DNA of 7,882 nucleotides from Dehalococcoidales bacterium (GCA_030641585.1 DAOWHE010000106.1:1-7882); one strand, 5' to 3'; numbered from the stretch's first letter, positions 1 to 6,471 are shown. Notes: a model not told the origin generated them from the letters alone. Made by a program: numbers and translations.

Positions 1-1246
1 CGACTCTTTTACGTACCAGTGGCAGATTTGGGATGGAGGTACCACCAGCTGGCTGGATATATCAGGTGCCACCACTGATACTCTGGATAGTTCCAGTTTT
101 GATATCGGTGACCAGATCAAGGTAATCTGTACTCCGGTTATTGATAGTGTAGCTGGAACTCCTGTAGAGGCTACCATAACCATATCCAACAGCATTGTTA
201 CCATAACGCCAGACCCAGCCTACACCGACACCCCTCTTTTAGCCACACCATTGCACTGGATTGGTATCGTCTCTTTTACGTACCAGTGGCAGATTTGGGA
301 TGGAGGTACCACCAGTTGGCTGGATATATCAGGTGCCACCACTGCTACTCTGGATAGTTCCAATTTTGTAAAGGACGACCAGATCAAGGTAATCTGTACT
401 CCGGTTATTGATAGTGTAGCTGGAACTCCTGTAGAGGCTACCACAACCATATCCAACAGTCTCCCATCGATAACTGGAGTTATGATAACCCCAGATCCAG
501 CTTATACGGATTCCCTCTTGGAGGCATCTCCCGAAGGTTGGTTTGACACCGATGGTGACACTGAAGGCTATCTGTACCAGTGGCAGAAATACAATGTCGA
601 TACCGACACTTGGGATGACATATCTGGAGTTACGGACAGTACTTTGGATAGCTCTAACTTTGAACTGGGTGACCAGATCAAGGTTATCTGTACACCCGAT
701 GACGGCACCGATACTGGTACTCCCATGGAAGCTGAAGTTAGTATTACTGCATTCAACTATGATGCAGGTATTGATGTTAAACCGGGCAGTGAAGAGAATC
801 CGATTAATCTTAAGAGTAAAGGTGTTATACCAGTTGCGATATATACAACTGAAAGTTTTGATGCCACAACAGTTGATATTGAAACAGTAAGATTTGGGCC
901 AAACGAAGCACCACCCGTACATTTCGCCTACGAGGATATTGACGATGACGGTGATATTGATCTGATATTACATTTTAGAACCCAAGCTACAGGTATTGCA
1001 GAGGATGATACCGAAGTTACGCTAACAGGGGAAACAGATTCCGGGATGGCTTTTACCGGAACAGATGTAATAAAGATCGTCCCTTCTAAAATTGAAGAAA
1101 CAGTGCAGGGTAATGAAGCTGCTCCCGGGCAAACTAAAGGGCCTGGAGAAAGCGCAGAGGGTAAGGCAAAGGGCAAGGAATCTGCCCCTGGGCAGATTAA
1201 GGGGCCTGGAGAAAGTGCTACTGGTAAGGGGAAAAATAAAGATTAA
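1..1246 (+). CDS. Secreted Ig-like repeat protein, C-terminal part (5' end outside window)
   Basis: The frame is open from base 2 with no stop before TAA at 1244-1246, so this is the last 414 residues of a longer protein. Residues 1-250 are three Ig-like repeats. Each has a YQWQ strand, a W-x-DISG segment, TLDSS-x-F, GDQIKVICTP (DDQIKVICTP in repeat 2), and a GTPVEA/GTPMEA edge. Residues 251-363 form a separate beta-rich domain that opens IDVKPG and has NLKSKGVIPVAI, TVRFGP and an acidic DIDDDGDID loop that may bind calcium. I know this domain from the C-termini of exported bacterial and archaeal proteins, but cannot name its family entry. Residues 364-414 are a low-complexity Gly/Lys/Glu/Pro tail. 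I see no LPXTG motif or terminal membrane helix, so any surface attachment is by other means. The role is probably adhesion or cell-surface binding; this is inference. The signal peptide would lie upstream of the window. Confidence 0.75.
   Translation, partial: DSFTYQWQIWDGGTTSWLDISGATTDTLDSSSFDIGDQIKVICTPVIDSVAGTPVEATITISNSIVTITPDPAYTDTPLLATPLHWIGIVSFTYQWQIWDGGTTSWLDISGATTATLDSSNFVKDDQIKVICTPVIDSVAGTPVEATTTISNSLPSITGVMITPDPAYTDSLLEASPEGWFDTDGDTEGYLYQWQKYNVDTDTWDDISGVTDSTLDSSNFELGDQIKVICTPDDGTDTGTPMEAEVSITAFNYDAGIDVKPGSEENPINLKSKGVIPVAIYTTESFDATTVDIETVRFGPNEAPPVHFAYEDIDDDGDIDLILHFRTQATGIAEDDTEVTLTGETDSGMAFTGTDVIKIVPSKIEETVQGNEAAPGQTKGPGESAEGKAKGKESAPGQIKGPGESATGKGKNKD
4..459 (+). repeat. Near-identical direct repeat encoding Ig-like repeats 1 and 2
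   Basis: Bases 4-192 recur at 271-459 with a period of 267 bases (89 codons). By eye they differ at about 10 of 189 positions, and six of those fall in one short block (102-109 against 369-376) that changes Asp-Ile-Gly-Asp to Val-Lys-Asp-Asp. A third, more diverged copy of the protein repeat follows, with its YQWQ segment at about 575 and a longer 98-codon spacing. The near identity at silent positions indicates recent duplication or gene conversion. Confidence 0.9.
1121..1246 (+). repeat. Two-copy 21-codon repeat in the charged C-terminal tail
   Basis: The tail encodes APGQ-T-KGPGESA-E-GKAKGKE and then APGQ-I-KGPGESA-T-GKGKNKD, starting at 1121 and 1184, a period of 63 bases. It is strongly basic and rich in Gly and Pro, so it is probably unfolded. 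Its function is unknown. Similar tails seem common at the ends of exported Dehalococcoidia proteins, but that is from memory. Confidence 0.85.
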
Positions 1247-1260
1247 TTAGGTGATTAGTT

Positions 1261-1304
1261 AACAAATAGGGAGGGTGCTTTTTAATGCACCCTCCCTATT
1301 TGTT
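1261..1304 (+). terminator. Perfect 18-bp hairpin after the Ig-repeat gene
   Basis: Arms 1261-1278 and 1287-1304 are perfectly complementary around an 8-base loop (TTTTTAAT), starting 14 bases after the stop codon. One more A-T pair (1260/1305) extends the stem. No T-run follows the stem on either strand, so it is not a textbook intrinsic terminator. It may still end transcription or protect the mRNA 3' end. Its position between two separately promoted genes supports a transcript-end role. Confidence 0.65.
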
Positions 1305-1361
1305 AGTGTATAAAGTCAGAGTATTTTCTATTCAAGCACTTACTAAGTTGGCCATCTAAAA

Positions 1362-1384
1362 GTGACAAAAGTATATAATGTCAC
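1362..1384 (+). promoter_or_regulatory. Inverted repeat overlapping a TATAAT box (possible operator)
   Basis: GTGACA (1362-1367) and its reverse complement TGTCAC (1379-1384) are separated by 11 bases, and a consensus TATAAT sits at 1374-1379 inside the span. I find no convincing -35 at 16-18 bases. The layout could be an operator over a secondary promoter about 85 bases upstream of radA. Six-base arms can arise by chance in AT-rich DNA, so confidence is low. Confidence 0.3.
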
Positions 1385-1455
1385 ATTCTGACGTTTTGTT
1401 GGATAGGGATAAAAACATTCCTTTTTTAATAGAGCGGAACATTTTGTTATCGTGC

Positions 1456-1468
1456 TATAATTAGTTCG
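1456..1468 (+). promoter_or_regulatory. radA promoter -10 box; predicted leaderless start
   Basis: A consensus TATAAT occupies 1456-1461. Transcription normally starts about 7 bases after the last base of such a box, here 1468, which is the first base of the radA GTG. No Shine-Dalgarno-like sequence lies between the box and the start codon. A good -35 is not visible; the best candidates (1433-1438) do not match TTGACA. The reading is a leaderless mRNA. Confidence 0.55.
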
Positions 1469-2838
1469 TGAATAAATCCCGGGTGGTCTTTGTTTGCCAG
1501 CAGTGCGCTAAGGAGAGCCCTAAATGGCTGGGACGCTGCCCTAATTGCCAGGAGTGGAACAGCTTCGTGGAGAAAATAATAACTCCAGCGGCTACCACCC
1601 AGCCTGTTTCTCCGTCCAGTCCACCCCAGGAGCTATCTAAGGTCGCCATCGGGGCGCAAGACCGCTTACCACTTCCACTAGTTGAGTTTAACCGGGTGCT
1701 GGGTGGTGGCTTAGTAGCTGGCTCTCTGGTGCTTATCAGTGGCGAGCCCGGTATCGGCAAATCAACCCTGCTGCTCGAACTTTCCGCCCGGATAGCGATG
1801 GCTAAAGGCAGCGTGCTCTATGTTTCCGGTGAAGAAAATGTGCAGCAGGTAAAGCTCCGCTCGGAGCGCCTTGGGCTAAATGGTGAGCGGCTTTACCTGC
1901 TGGCTGAGACCGACCTTGATGTTATCTTAGGCCAGATTGAGAAGTTAGCCCCCCGGATGGTAGTTATTGATTCGGTTCAGGCTGTTTACCTGCCGGAGCT
2001 GGAGACAGCACCGGGCAGCATTACTCAGGTGCGGGAGTGCACCACGCGGCTGATGCACTGGGCAAAAAGCAGCACAGTGCCTATTTTCATCACCGGGCAT
2101 GTAACCAAGGATGGGGCTATTGCCGGCCCCCGGGTCTTAGAACACATCGTTGATGTGGTGCTTTATCTTGAGGGTGAGCTGTTTAGTAGCTACCGGCTAC
2201 TGCGCTCGGTAAAAAATCGCTTTGGCTCCACCAATGAAGTCGCCGTCTTTGAGATGAAGGAGCTGGGCTTACTTGAGGTAGCTAACCCGTCGCAGGTATT
2301 TCTGGCACAGCGGCAGATTGGGGCTATTGGCTCAGCAGTGGTGCCCACCCTTGAGGGTAGCCGCCCCCTCCTCGTGGAAATTCAGGCTCTGACCAATCCC
2401 ACCAGCTTTGGCCTGCCACGGCGCACCGCCAACGGGGTTGATTTTGGGCGGCTTTTGATGATTACCGCCGTGCTCAGCCGACGCCTTGGCTTAAAGCTGG
2501 GAAATCAGGATATTATAGTTAATGCCACCGGCGGGATGAGAATTGGTGAACCGGCGGCTGACCTGAGCATTGCCCTGGCAATTTGCTCCAGCTTCCGTGA
2601 TGTGGGCATTGACCCGGAGATGGTGGCAGTAGGCGAGGTCGGTTTGAGTGGAGAACTGCGGGCTGTCTCTCAGCTTGAGCGACGACTTGGTGAGGCTGCC
2701 CGGCTGGGCTTTAAGCGAGCTTTAGTGCCCAAGGTTGGCGCCAGAATTTCAGCCCCTAAAGGTATTAAGCTTATCCCGGTGAGCACCGTAAGGGAAGCAA
2801 TAAAATTGGGTCTGGTTGGGGGCAAGGCACAAAAATGA
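1468..2838 (+). CDS. radA: DNA repair protein RadA/Sms
   Basis: RadA is a RecA-like ATPase and DNA helicase that helps process recombination intermediates and branch migration in the cytoplasm. The 456-residue length is typical. Domains in order: an N-terminal C4 zinc finger (C10-x2-C13 and C24-x2-C27); a RecA-like core with Walker A GEPGIGKST at 92-100, Walker B MVVID at about 164-168 and the RadA-specific KNRFG motif at 249-253; and a Lon-protease-like C-terminal domain from about 285, with NATGGMRIGEPAADL at about 352-366. An in-frame TAG at 1462 rules out a start further upstream. The GTG at 1468 gives the usual short lead-in to the zinc finger. It is the first gene of a four-gene operon, and its TGA overlaps the ispD ATG as ATGA. 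Confidence 0.97.
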   Translation: MNKSRVVFVCQQCAKESPKWLGRCPNCQEWNSFVEKIITPAATTQPVSPSSPPQELSKVAIGAQDRLPLPLVEFNRVLGGGLVAGSLVLISGEPGIGKSTLLLELSARIAMAKGSVLYVSGEENVQQVKLRSERLGLNGERLYLLAETDLDVILGQIEKLAPRMVVIDSVQAVYLPELETAPGSITQVRECTTRLMHWAKSSTVPIFITGHVTKDGAIAGPRVLEHIVDVVLYLEGELFSSYRLLRSVKNRFGSTNEVAVFEMKELGLLEVANPSQVFLAQRQIGAIGSAVVPTLEGSRPLLVEIQALTNPTSFGLPRRTANGVDFGRLLMITAVLSRRLGLKLGNQDIIVNATGGMRIGEPAADLSIALAICSSFRDVGIDPEMVAVGEVGLSGELRAVSQLERRLGEAARLGFKRALVPKVGARISAPKGIKLIPVSTVREAIKLGLVGGKAQK

Positions 2839-3521
2839 TTAATCAAAAAAAAGTAGGCGCTGTTATCGTAGCCGCCGGCAGGGGTGAGCGGATGGGTGGC
2901 GTGGACAAGATGTTCGCCCAAATAGCCGGTAAGCCGGTCTTGGCTCGTGTAGTTAGCGTTTTTGAGGCTTGTAGCTTAATTGACCAGATTGTTATCGTCC
3001 TCGGTGAGCAAAATCTTGAGCGGGGCAAGAAACTGGTCGCCGAAGAGGGCTGGTCAAAAGTAACCGATGTCTGCCCCGGTGGCAAGCTGCGCCAGGACTC
3101 GGTAGCCGCCGGGCTTGGTCGGCTTAAAGACTGCCACTGGGTAGTAATCCATGATGGTGCCAGACCATTGGTAACAGCGGCTTCGATTGAGGCTGGTCTT
3201 GAGGCGGCCAAAGAGACCGGTGCCGCTGTGGCTGCGGTGCCGGTTGCTGATACCATTAAGGTTGCCGCAGATGACCGCTTTGTCCAGAGTACGCCGCCGC
3301 GGCGAAGCCTATGGGCGGTGCAGACGCCGCAGGTGTTTCGTTCTGATATAATAACTGAAGCCTACCGCAAGATAAGGGTTGAGGTAACCGATGACGCTTC
3401 AGCGGTGGAGAGAATGGGTTACCGGGTTAAGCTTTATATGGGCTCTTATGATAATATAAAGATAACTACGGCTAATGACCTGGCTTTAGCTGAAGTTATA
3501 TGGCAGAAACATGGAGCTTAA
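2835..3521 (+). CDS. ispD: 2-C-methyl-D-erythritol 4-phosphate cytidylyltransferase
   Basis: IspD joins CTP and MEP to give CDP-methylerythritol, the third step of the MEP route to isoprenoids. The 228-residue product matches the family length and fold. It has the nucleotide-binding loop AAGRGERMGG (13-22) with basic R19 and K25, the IHDGARPLV strand (105-113), PVADTIK (136-142), QTPQVF (163-168), TDDASAVE (185-192) and the C-terminal NIKITT (207-212). The start ATG overlaps the radA stop by four bases, implying translational coupling, and no strong ribosome-binding site is seen inside radA. The next gene, ispF, acts two steps later in the same pathway; ispE is not in this window. No fusion to IspF is present, although the genes overlap. 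Confidence 0.95.
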   Translation: MINQKKVGAVIVAAGRGERMGGVDKMFAQIAGKPVLARVVSVFEACSLIDQIVIVLGEQNLERGKKLVAEEGWSKVTDVCPGGKLRQDSVAAGLGRLKDCHWVVIHDGARPLVTAASIEAGLEAAKETGAAVAAVPVADTIKVAADDRFVQSTPPRRSLWAVQTPQVFRSDIITEAYRKIRVEVTDDASAVERMGYRVKLYMGSYDNIKITTANDLALAEVIWQKHGA

Positions 3522-3996
3522 AATACGCACCGGCATAGGTTATGATGTCCATCGCCTGGCTCCGGGTCATTCCCTGGTGCTTGGTGGGGTAGAGATACCG
3601 TCAGCTCAGGGTCTTATTGGCTGGAGTGATGCTGATGTGTTAACGCACTCTATTATTGATGCCCTGCTTGGGGCAGCGGCGCTGGGAGATATCGGCAGCC
3701 ATTTCCCGCCTGGCGACCCGCAGTATAAAGACATATCTAGCCTGGTTTTACTTGAAAAAGTGGGGGCTATGCTTGAAGAAAAGGGCTTTAAGGTGGGCAA
3801 TATTGACGCTACCATTGTCGCTGAGCAGCCTAAACTGAGGGACTATATTGATGGCATGCGCCGAAATCTCGGCCAGACATTAGGAATTACCCCTTCTCAG
3901 GTAAATGTCAAGGCCTCAACCTCTGAGCAGCTCGGCTTTGCCGGCCGTGAGGAGGGGATGGTTGTCTGGGCAGTAGCCACCATAACAGGAAAGTAG
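3511..3996 (+). CDS. ispF: 2-C-methyl-D-erythritol 2,4-cyclodiphosphate synthase
   Basis: IspF cyclises CDP-methylerythritol 2-phosphate to MEcPP, releasing CMP; the family works as a trimer with a metal ion in each active site. The 161-residue length is standard. Metal ligands are visible as D12 and H14 in GIGYDVH and H46 in SDADVLTHS. The LGDIGSHFP motif (58-66) and KASTSEQLGFAGREEG (134-149) are also present. The position before SDADV that is His in E. coli IspF is Trp38 here; this may be natural family variation. The gene begins 11 bases before the ispD stop in another frame, so the two are probably coupled, as expected for enzymes of one pathway. Confidence 0.95.
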   Translation: MELKIRTGIGYDVHRLAPGHSLVLGGVEIPSAQGLIGWSDADVLTHSIIDALLGAAALGDIGSHFPPGDPQYKDISSLVLLEKVGAMLEEKGFKVGNIDATIVAEQPKLRDYIDGMRRNLGQTLGITPSQVNVKASTSEQLGFAGREEGMVVWAVATITGK

Positions 3997-3998
3997 TA

Positions 3999-5432
3999 AT
4001 GAAAATCTATAACACTCTTTCCGGAGAAAAAGAGGATTTTTTGCCCCAGGGCGACCCGGTCAAGATGTATGTCTGTGGGGTTACGCCTTATGCCGAGGCT
4101 CATATAGGCCACGCCATGAGCTATATTATCTTTGATGTTATCCGGCGCTATCTTGAGTTTCGCGGCTATACGCTCAAGTATGTGCAGAACATTACCGATA
4201 TTGATGACAAGATTATAGACCGGGCAAATCTGCTTGGCTTATCTTGTGCTGAGCTAGCCAAAAAATATACTGATAGCTTTTTTACCGATATGGATGCCTT
4301 AAATGTCGGCCGGGCTGATATTTACCCCCGGGCTACTGAGGAGATACCAAAAATCATTGAGGTGATAGGAGGGCTGGTGGCTAAGGGGTATGCCTATCCG
4401 GCGCAGGGTAGTGTCTATTTTAGGGTAAGAAAGGTGGCTGATTACGGCAGGCTGTCTCGGCGTGACCTTGAGTCTATGATGACTACGGAAAGCACGGTAG
4501 GCAGTGATGATAAAGAAAGCCCTATGGATTTTGTCCTGTGGAAGGCATCAAAACCGGGTGAGCCATCGTGGGAGAGCCCCTGGGGTCCGGGCCGGCCGGG
4601 CTGGCATATTGAGTGCAGTGCCATGTCCCTAAAATACCTGGGGGATACCCTTGACATCCATGGTGGCGGGCAGGACCTTATCTTTCCTCACCACGAGAAC
4701 GAGATTGCCCAGTCGGAGAGCTTTAGCGGCAAAAAGCCGTTTGTTAAATACTGGCTGCATAATGGGCTACTACAGTTAGGCGAAGAGAAGATGAGCAAGT
4801 CCCTGGGTAACCTGATAGCGATAAAGGAGGCACTGGAGAGATACAGTGCTGATGCCATCCGCATCTTTGTCCTCGGTTCCAACTACCGCAGTCCCCTTAC
4901 CTATTCCGAGGAGGCGCTGGAGGCGGCAGAAGGAGGGACTGAGAGATTACTTCGGGTGATTTCAAGAGATGACCCCACCGGCGGTGTAGGTGAAGCTCTT
5001 GATGCTGAGTCCTATAAAAAGCAATTTATTAAGGCGATGGACGACGATTTTAATACGGCTCAAGCCCTGGCTGTCTTGTTTGATTTAGCACGGGCAATAA
5101 ATCAAGCTGGCGACTCAGGTCTTAGTTTTCAGAATGCCCAAAACATTCTTTTAGAACTAGGCCGAAATGTTCTTGGCTTAAAGCTTGCGACTTCTGAATT
5201 TATGAGAGAACCGAATCCAGAGATTGAACCCCTTGTTAATCGTCTCATTGAGGAACGCCTCCATCTTAGGAATGCCAAACAGTGGCAACTTGCTGATAAA
5301 ATTCGGGCTAAATTAGCGGAACTAGGCATAGTCTTGGAAGATACCTCTGAAGGGACGATAACAATATGGAAGCGTACTCCTGAGGTTGGGTCTCTTGACA
5401 ATCTTCTCGCCGAACTGGGCATAGCCTATTGA
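3999..5432 (+). CDS. cysS: Cysteinyl-tRNA synthetase
   Basis: CysRS is a class I aminoacyl-tRNA synthetase that charges tRNA-Cys in the cytoplasm. The 477-residue product has the HIGH signature at 35-38 and KMSKS at 264-268. The expected zinc ligands are visible: C26 (in CGVTPY), C206, H231 and E235 (in FPHHENE). The C-terminal third is the helical DALR-type anticodon-binding region. The ATG lies two bases after the ispF stop, with AGGAAAG about 5-12 bases upstream as the ribosome-binding site. Linkage of cysS to ispD/ispF and radA is a recurrent bacterial arrangement. Nothing is truncated or missing. Confidence 0.97.
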   Translation: MKIYNTLSGEKEDFLPQGDPVKMYVCGVTPYAEAHIGHAMSYIIFDVIRRYLEFRGYTLKYVQNITDIDDKIIDRANLLGLSCAELAKKYTDSFFTDMDALNVGRADIYPRATEEIPKIIEVIGGLVAKGYAYPAQGSVYFRVRKVADYGRLSRRDLESMMTTESTVGSDDKESPMDFVLWKASKPGEPSWESPWGPGRPGWHIECSAMSLKYLGDTLDIHGGGQDLIFPHHENEIAQSESFSGKKPFVKYWLHNGLLQLGEEKMSKSLGNLIAIKEALERYSADAIRIFVLGSNYRSPLTYSEEALEAAEGGTERLLRVISRDDPTGGVGEALDAESYKKQFIKAMDDDFNTAQALAVLFDLARAINQAGDSGLSFQNAQNILLELGRNVLGLKLATSEFMREPNPEIEPLVNRLIEERLHLRNAKQWQLADKIRAKLAELGIVLEDTSEGTITIWKRTPEVGSLDNLLAELGIAY

Positions 5433-5456
5433 TTTATTACTCAAGCAGATTATAAT
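5429..5456 (+). promoter_or_regulatory. Candidate promoter overlapping the cysS stop codon
   Basis: TTGATT (5429-5434, overlapping the cysS TGA) and a consensus TATAAT (5451-5456) are 16 bases apart. The predicted start is near 5463. Such a transcript would cross the hairpin cluster and reach the membrane-protein/YbjQ pair with a leader of about 255 bases. This is the best promoter match between cysS and 5718. Confidence 0.5.
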
Positions 5457-5480
5457 GGAGTAAGTGCTAAAGGAGAGTCA

Positions 5481-5632
5481 AAGAGGGGCGAATACGGGGC
5501 CCCCGCAAAAACAAAGTTTTTGTGGGGTAAAAAGCCCCTCTTAAAAACCATTCCCCTTCCCCTTGGGAAGGGGATAAAGCGGGTCCCCAGGAAAATCGAA
5601 GATTTTTCTGGGTGCCTAAAGGGGATGGGGTT
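5481..5632. repeat. Cluster of G/C-run hairpins; likely interspersed palindromic repeat
   Basis: Within 5433-5717 I see no credible gene. Instead there are three compact hairpins. The first is nested: outer arms 5481-5489/5534-5542 (9 bp) around inner arms 5501-5512/5516-5527 (12 pairs with one wobble, loop AAA). The second has arms 5553-5561/5565-5573 (9 bp, loop CTT). The third has arms 5586-5597/5601-5612 (12 pairs with one wobble, loop GAA). A further partial pairing of 5546-5558 with 5619-5632 could close the last two into one unit, in competition with the second hairpin. The repeated CCCC/GGGG blocks and the mix of motifs suggest a MITE-like or REP-like family element, or several nested together. 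It may also act as the cysS terminator or attenuate the downstream pair. Confidence 0.6.
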
Positions 5633-5717
5633 CTAAATAAGCATCTGATGATGGAAGATAAAAAGCACCATGATACTTGACATAATATGACCAAGACGGC
5701 TTGCTAGGAGGTAAATT

Positions 5718-5930
5718 ATGCAAAATGTGGCTTTTATCTTGATTGGTCTTGGTATACTGGTCCTAATTGGCTGGCTGGCTAGAGGCTTCTTTATGGCGGC
5801 TGAAATTTCATTATTCGTTCGTGTAGTGGTTGGTATTGTTGCCGCGGCGGTAGTAATGCTCTTCGGGATAGTGATTAGAGATAGGATAGCTCAGGCCAAG
5901 AAAGATGACTTTAAGGAGGTGGACAAATGA
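5718..5930 (+). CDS. Small two-helix membrane protein
   Basis: This encodes 70 residues with two hydrophobic helices at about 5-27 and 33-52, joined by a short loop (ARGFFMAAEIS), and a charged tail (RDRIAQAKKDDFKEVDK). The positive tail suggests both ends face the cytoplasm. A strong AGGAGGT (5706-5712) sits five bases before the ATG, so this small gene is very likely translated. Its stop overlaps the start of the YbjQ-family gene as ATGA, so the two proteins probably act together, for example with this one anchoring a YbjQ oligomer at the membrane; that is inference. I do not recognise a named family, and no catalytic motif is visible. Confidence 0.8.
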   Translation: MQNVAFILIGLGILVLIGWLARGFFMAAEISLFVRVVVGIVAAAVVMLFGIVIRDRIAQAKKDDFKEVDK

Positions 5931-6241
5931 TTGTTGTTACTACATGCAAGATACAGGGAAAGACAATCACCAGCACTGTGGGGCTGGTCAAAGGCAGTAC
6001 CATTCGGGCAAGGCATGTGGGCAGGGATATTATGGCTGGGCTTCGGGGGATAGTGGGTGGCGAGATAAGAGAATACACCAAGATGATGGCCGAGGCGCGG
6101 GAGGAATCCCTCCAGAGGATGATAGCAGATGCTGAGGAGAAGGGGGCTAGCGCTGTGGTCGGCATGAGGCTTGGCACTTCAATGGTGATGCAGAATGCGG
6201 CTGAGGTGGTAGCCTACGGGACTGGAGTCGTCCTGGAATAG
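5927..6241 (+). CDS. YbjQ/UPF0145 family protein (putative heavy-metal-binding domain)
   Basis: The 104-residue product fits the YbjQ/UPF0145 (DUF74) family. It has an N-terminal beta strand (MIVVTT), a G-x-V-x-G-x-TIRARHVGRDIMAGLR segment, the VGGEIREYTKMMAEARE helix, an ADAEEKGASAVVGMRLGTSMV strand-helix unit and a terminal GTGVVLE strand. Length is normal for the family. Solved members form small ring oligomers, and a heavy-metal-binding role is assigned by annotation only; the true function is not established. The single Cys (C7) gives no obvious metal site. A near-perfect AAGGAGGT (5913-5920) lies six bases before the ATG, and the gene overlaps the upstream membrane-protein gene by four bases. 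There is no convincing terminator after it. Confidence 0.88.
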   Translation: MIVVTTCKIQGKTITSTVGLVKGSTIRARHVGRDIMAGLRGIVGGEIREYTKMMAEAREESLQRMIADAEEKGASAVVGMRLGTSMVMQNAAEVVAYGTGVVLE

Positions 6242-6279
6242 ATTTAGCTCCTGTTCGGTTACCAGTTGCCTTCCTCGGC

Positions 6280-6308
6280 TTGTGCCAACTGCTAAATTCT
6301 GCTAAATT
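6280..6308 (+). promoter_or_regulatory. Candidate tRNA-Ala promoter with a tandem 10-base repeat
   Basis: TTGTGC (6280-6285) and TAAATT (6303-6308) are 17 bases apart and end 14 bases before the tRNA. The -10 lies in the second copy of a tandem 10-base repeat, CTGCTAAATT (6289-6298 and 6299-6308). The first copy places another TAAATT ten bases upstream. The match to consensus is moderate. Confidence 0.4.
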
Positions 6309-6322
6309 AAATGTAGCTTTTT

Positions 6323-6398
6323 GGGGCCGTAGTTCAGCTGGGAGAACGTTTGACTGGCAGTCAAAAGGTCGAGGGTTCGAGTCCCTCCGGCTCCACCA
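6323..6398 (+). tRNA. tRNA-Ala (anticodon GGC)
   Basis: A full cloverleaf of 76 bases can be drawn. The acceptor arms GGGGCCG and CGGCTCC pair with the G3-U70 wobble that identifies alanine tRNAs. The D stem is GTTC/GAAC. The anticodon stem is TTTGA/TCAAA around CTGGCAG, with anticodon GGC at 6356-6358 reading GCC and GCU codons. The variable loop has five bases, and the T stem is GAGGG/CCCTC with loop TTCGAGT. The 3' CCA is encoded (6396-6398). No duplicate of its 3' end is seen in the window, so there is no sign of an integrated element here. Confidence 0.97.
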
Positions 6399-6471
6399 GG
6401 GGTATCAATAGGCAGAACTTCCGCTACTCGCTTGTAAGTAAAAAGCCAAAGCCGAAAGCAGGTTAAACAAA

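Noticed and set aside
1..460. Possible CRISPR-like array from the direct repeats
   Set aside because: The repeats are about 190 bases long with a 267-base period and keep an open protein frame with an Ig-like pattern; there are no short repeats with unique spacers.
329..922. Long minus-strand frame opposite the Ig-repeat gene
   Set aside because: It is the shadow of a repetitive coding sequence, with a Cys/Ile/Asn-rich, domain-free product and no ribosome-binding site. The plus frame has clear repeats and domains.
5677..5682. Perfect TTGACA as a -35 box for the small membrane protein gene
   Set aside because: No -10-like sequence lies 16-18 bases downstream; that position falls on the ribosome-binding site. 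TTGATT/TATAAT at 5429-5456 is better.
5467..5694. Minus-strand 75-codon reading frame
   Set aside because: It lies within the palindromic hairpin cluster, its product is low-complexity (SPSQGEGE-type), and it has no ribosome-binding site. It is a chance frame of the repeat.
6263..6291. CAGTTG/CAACTG hairpin as terminator after the YbjQ-family gene
   Set aside because: The stem is only 6 bp with a 17-base loop and no T-run, and it overlaps the candidate tRNA promoter.
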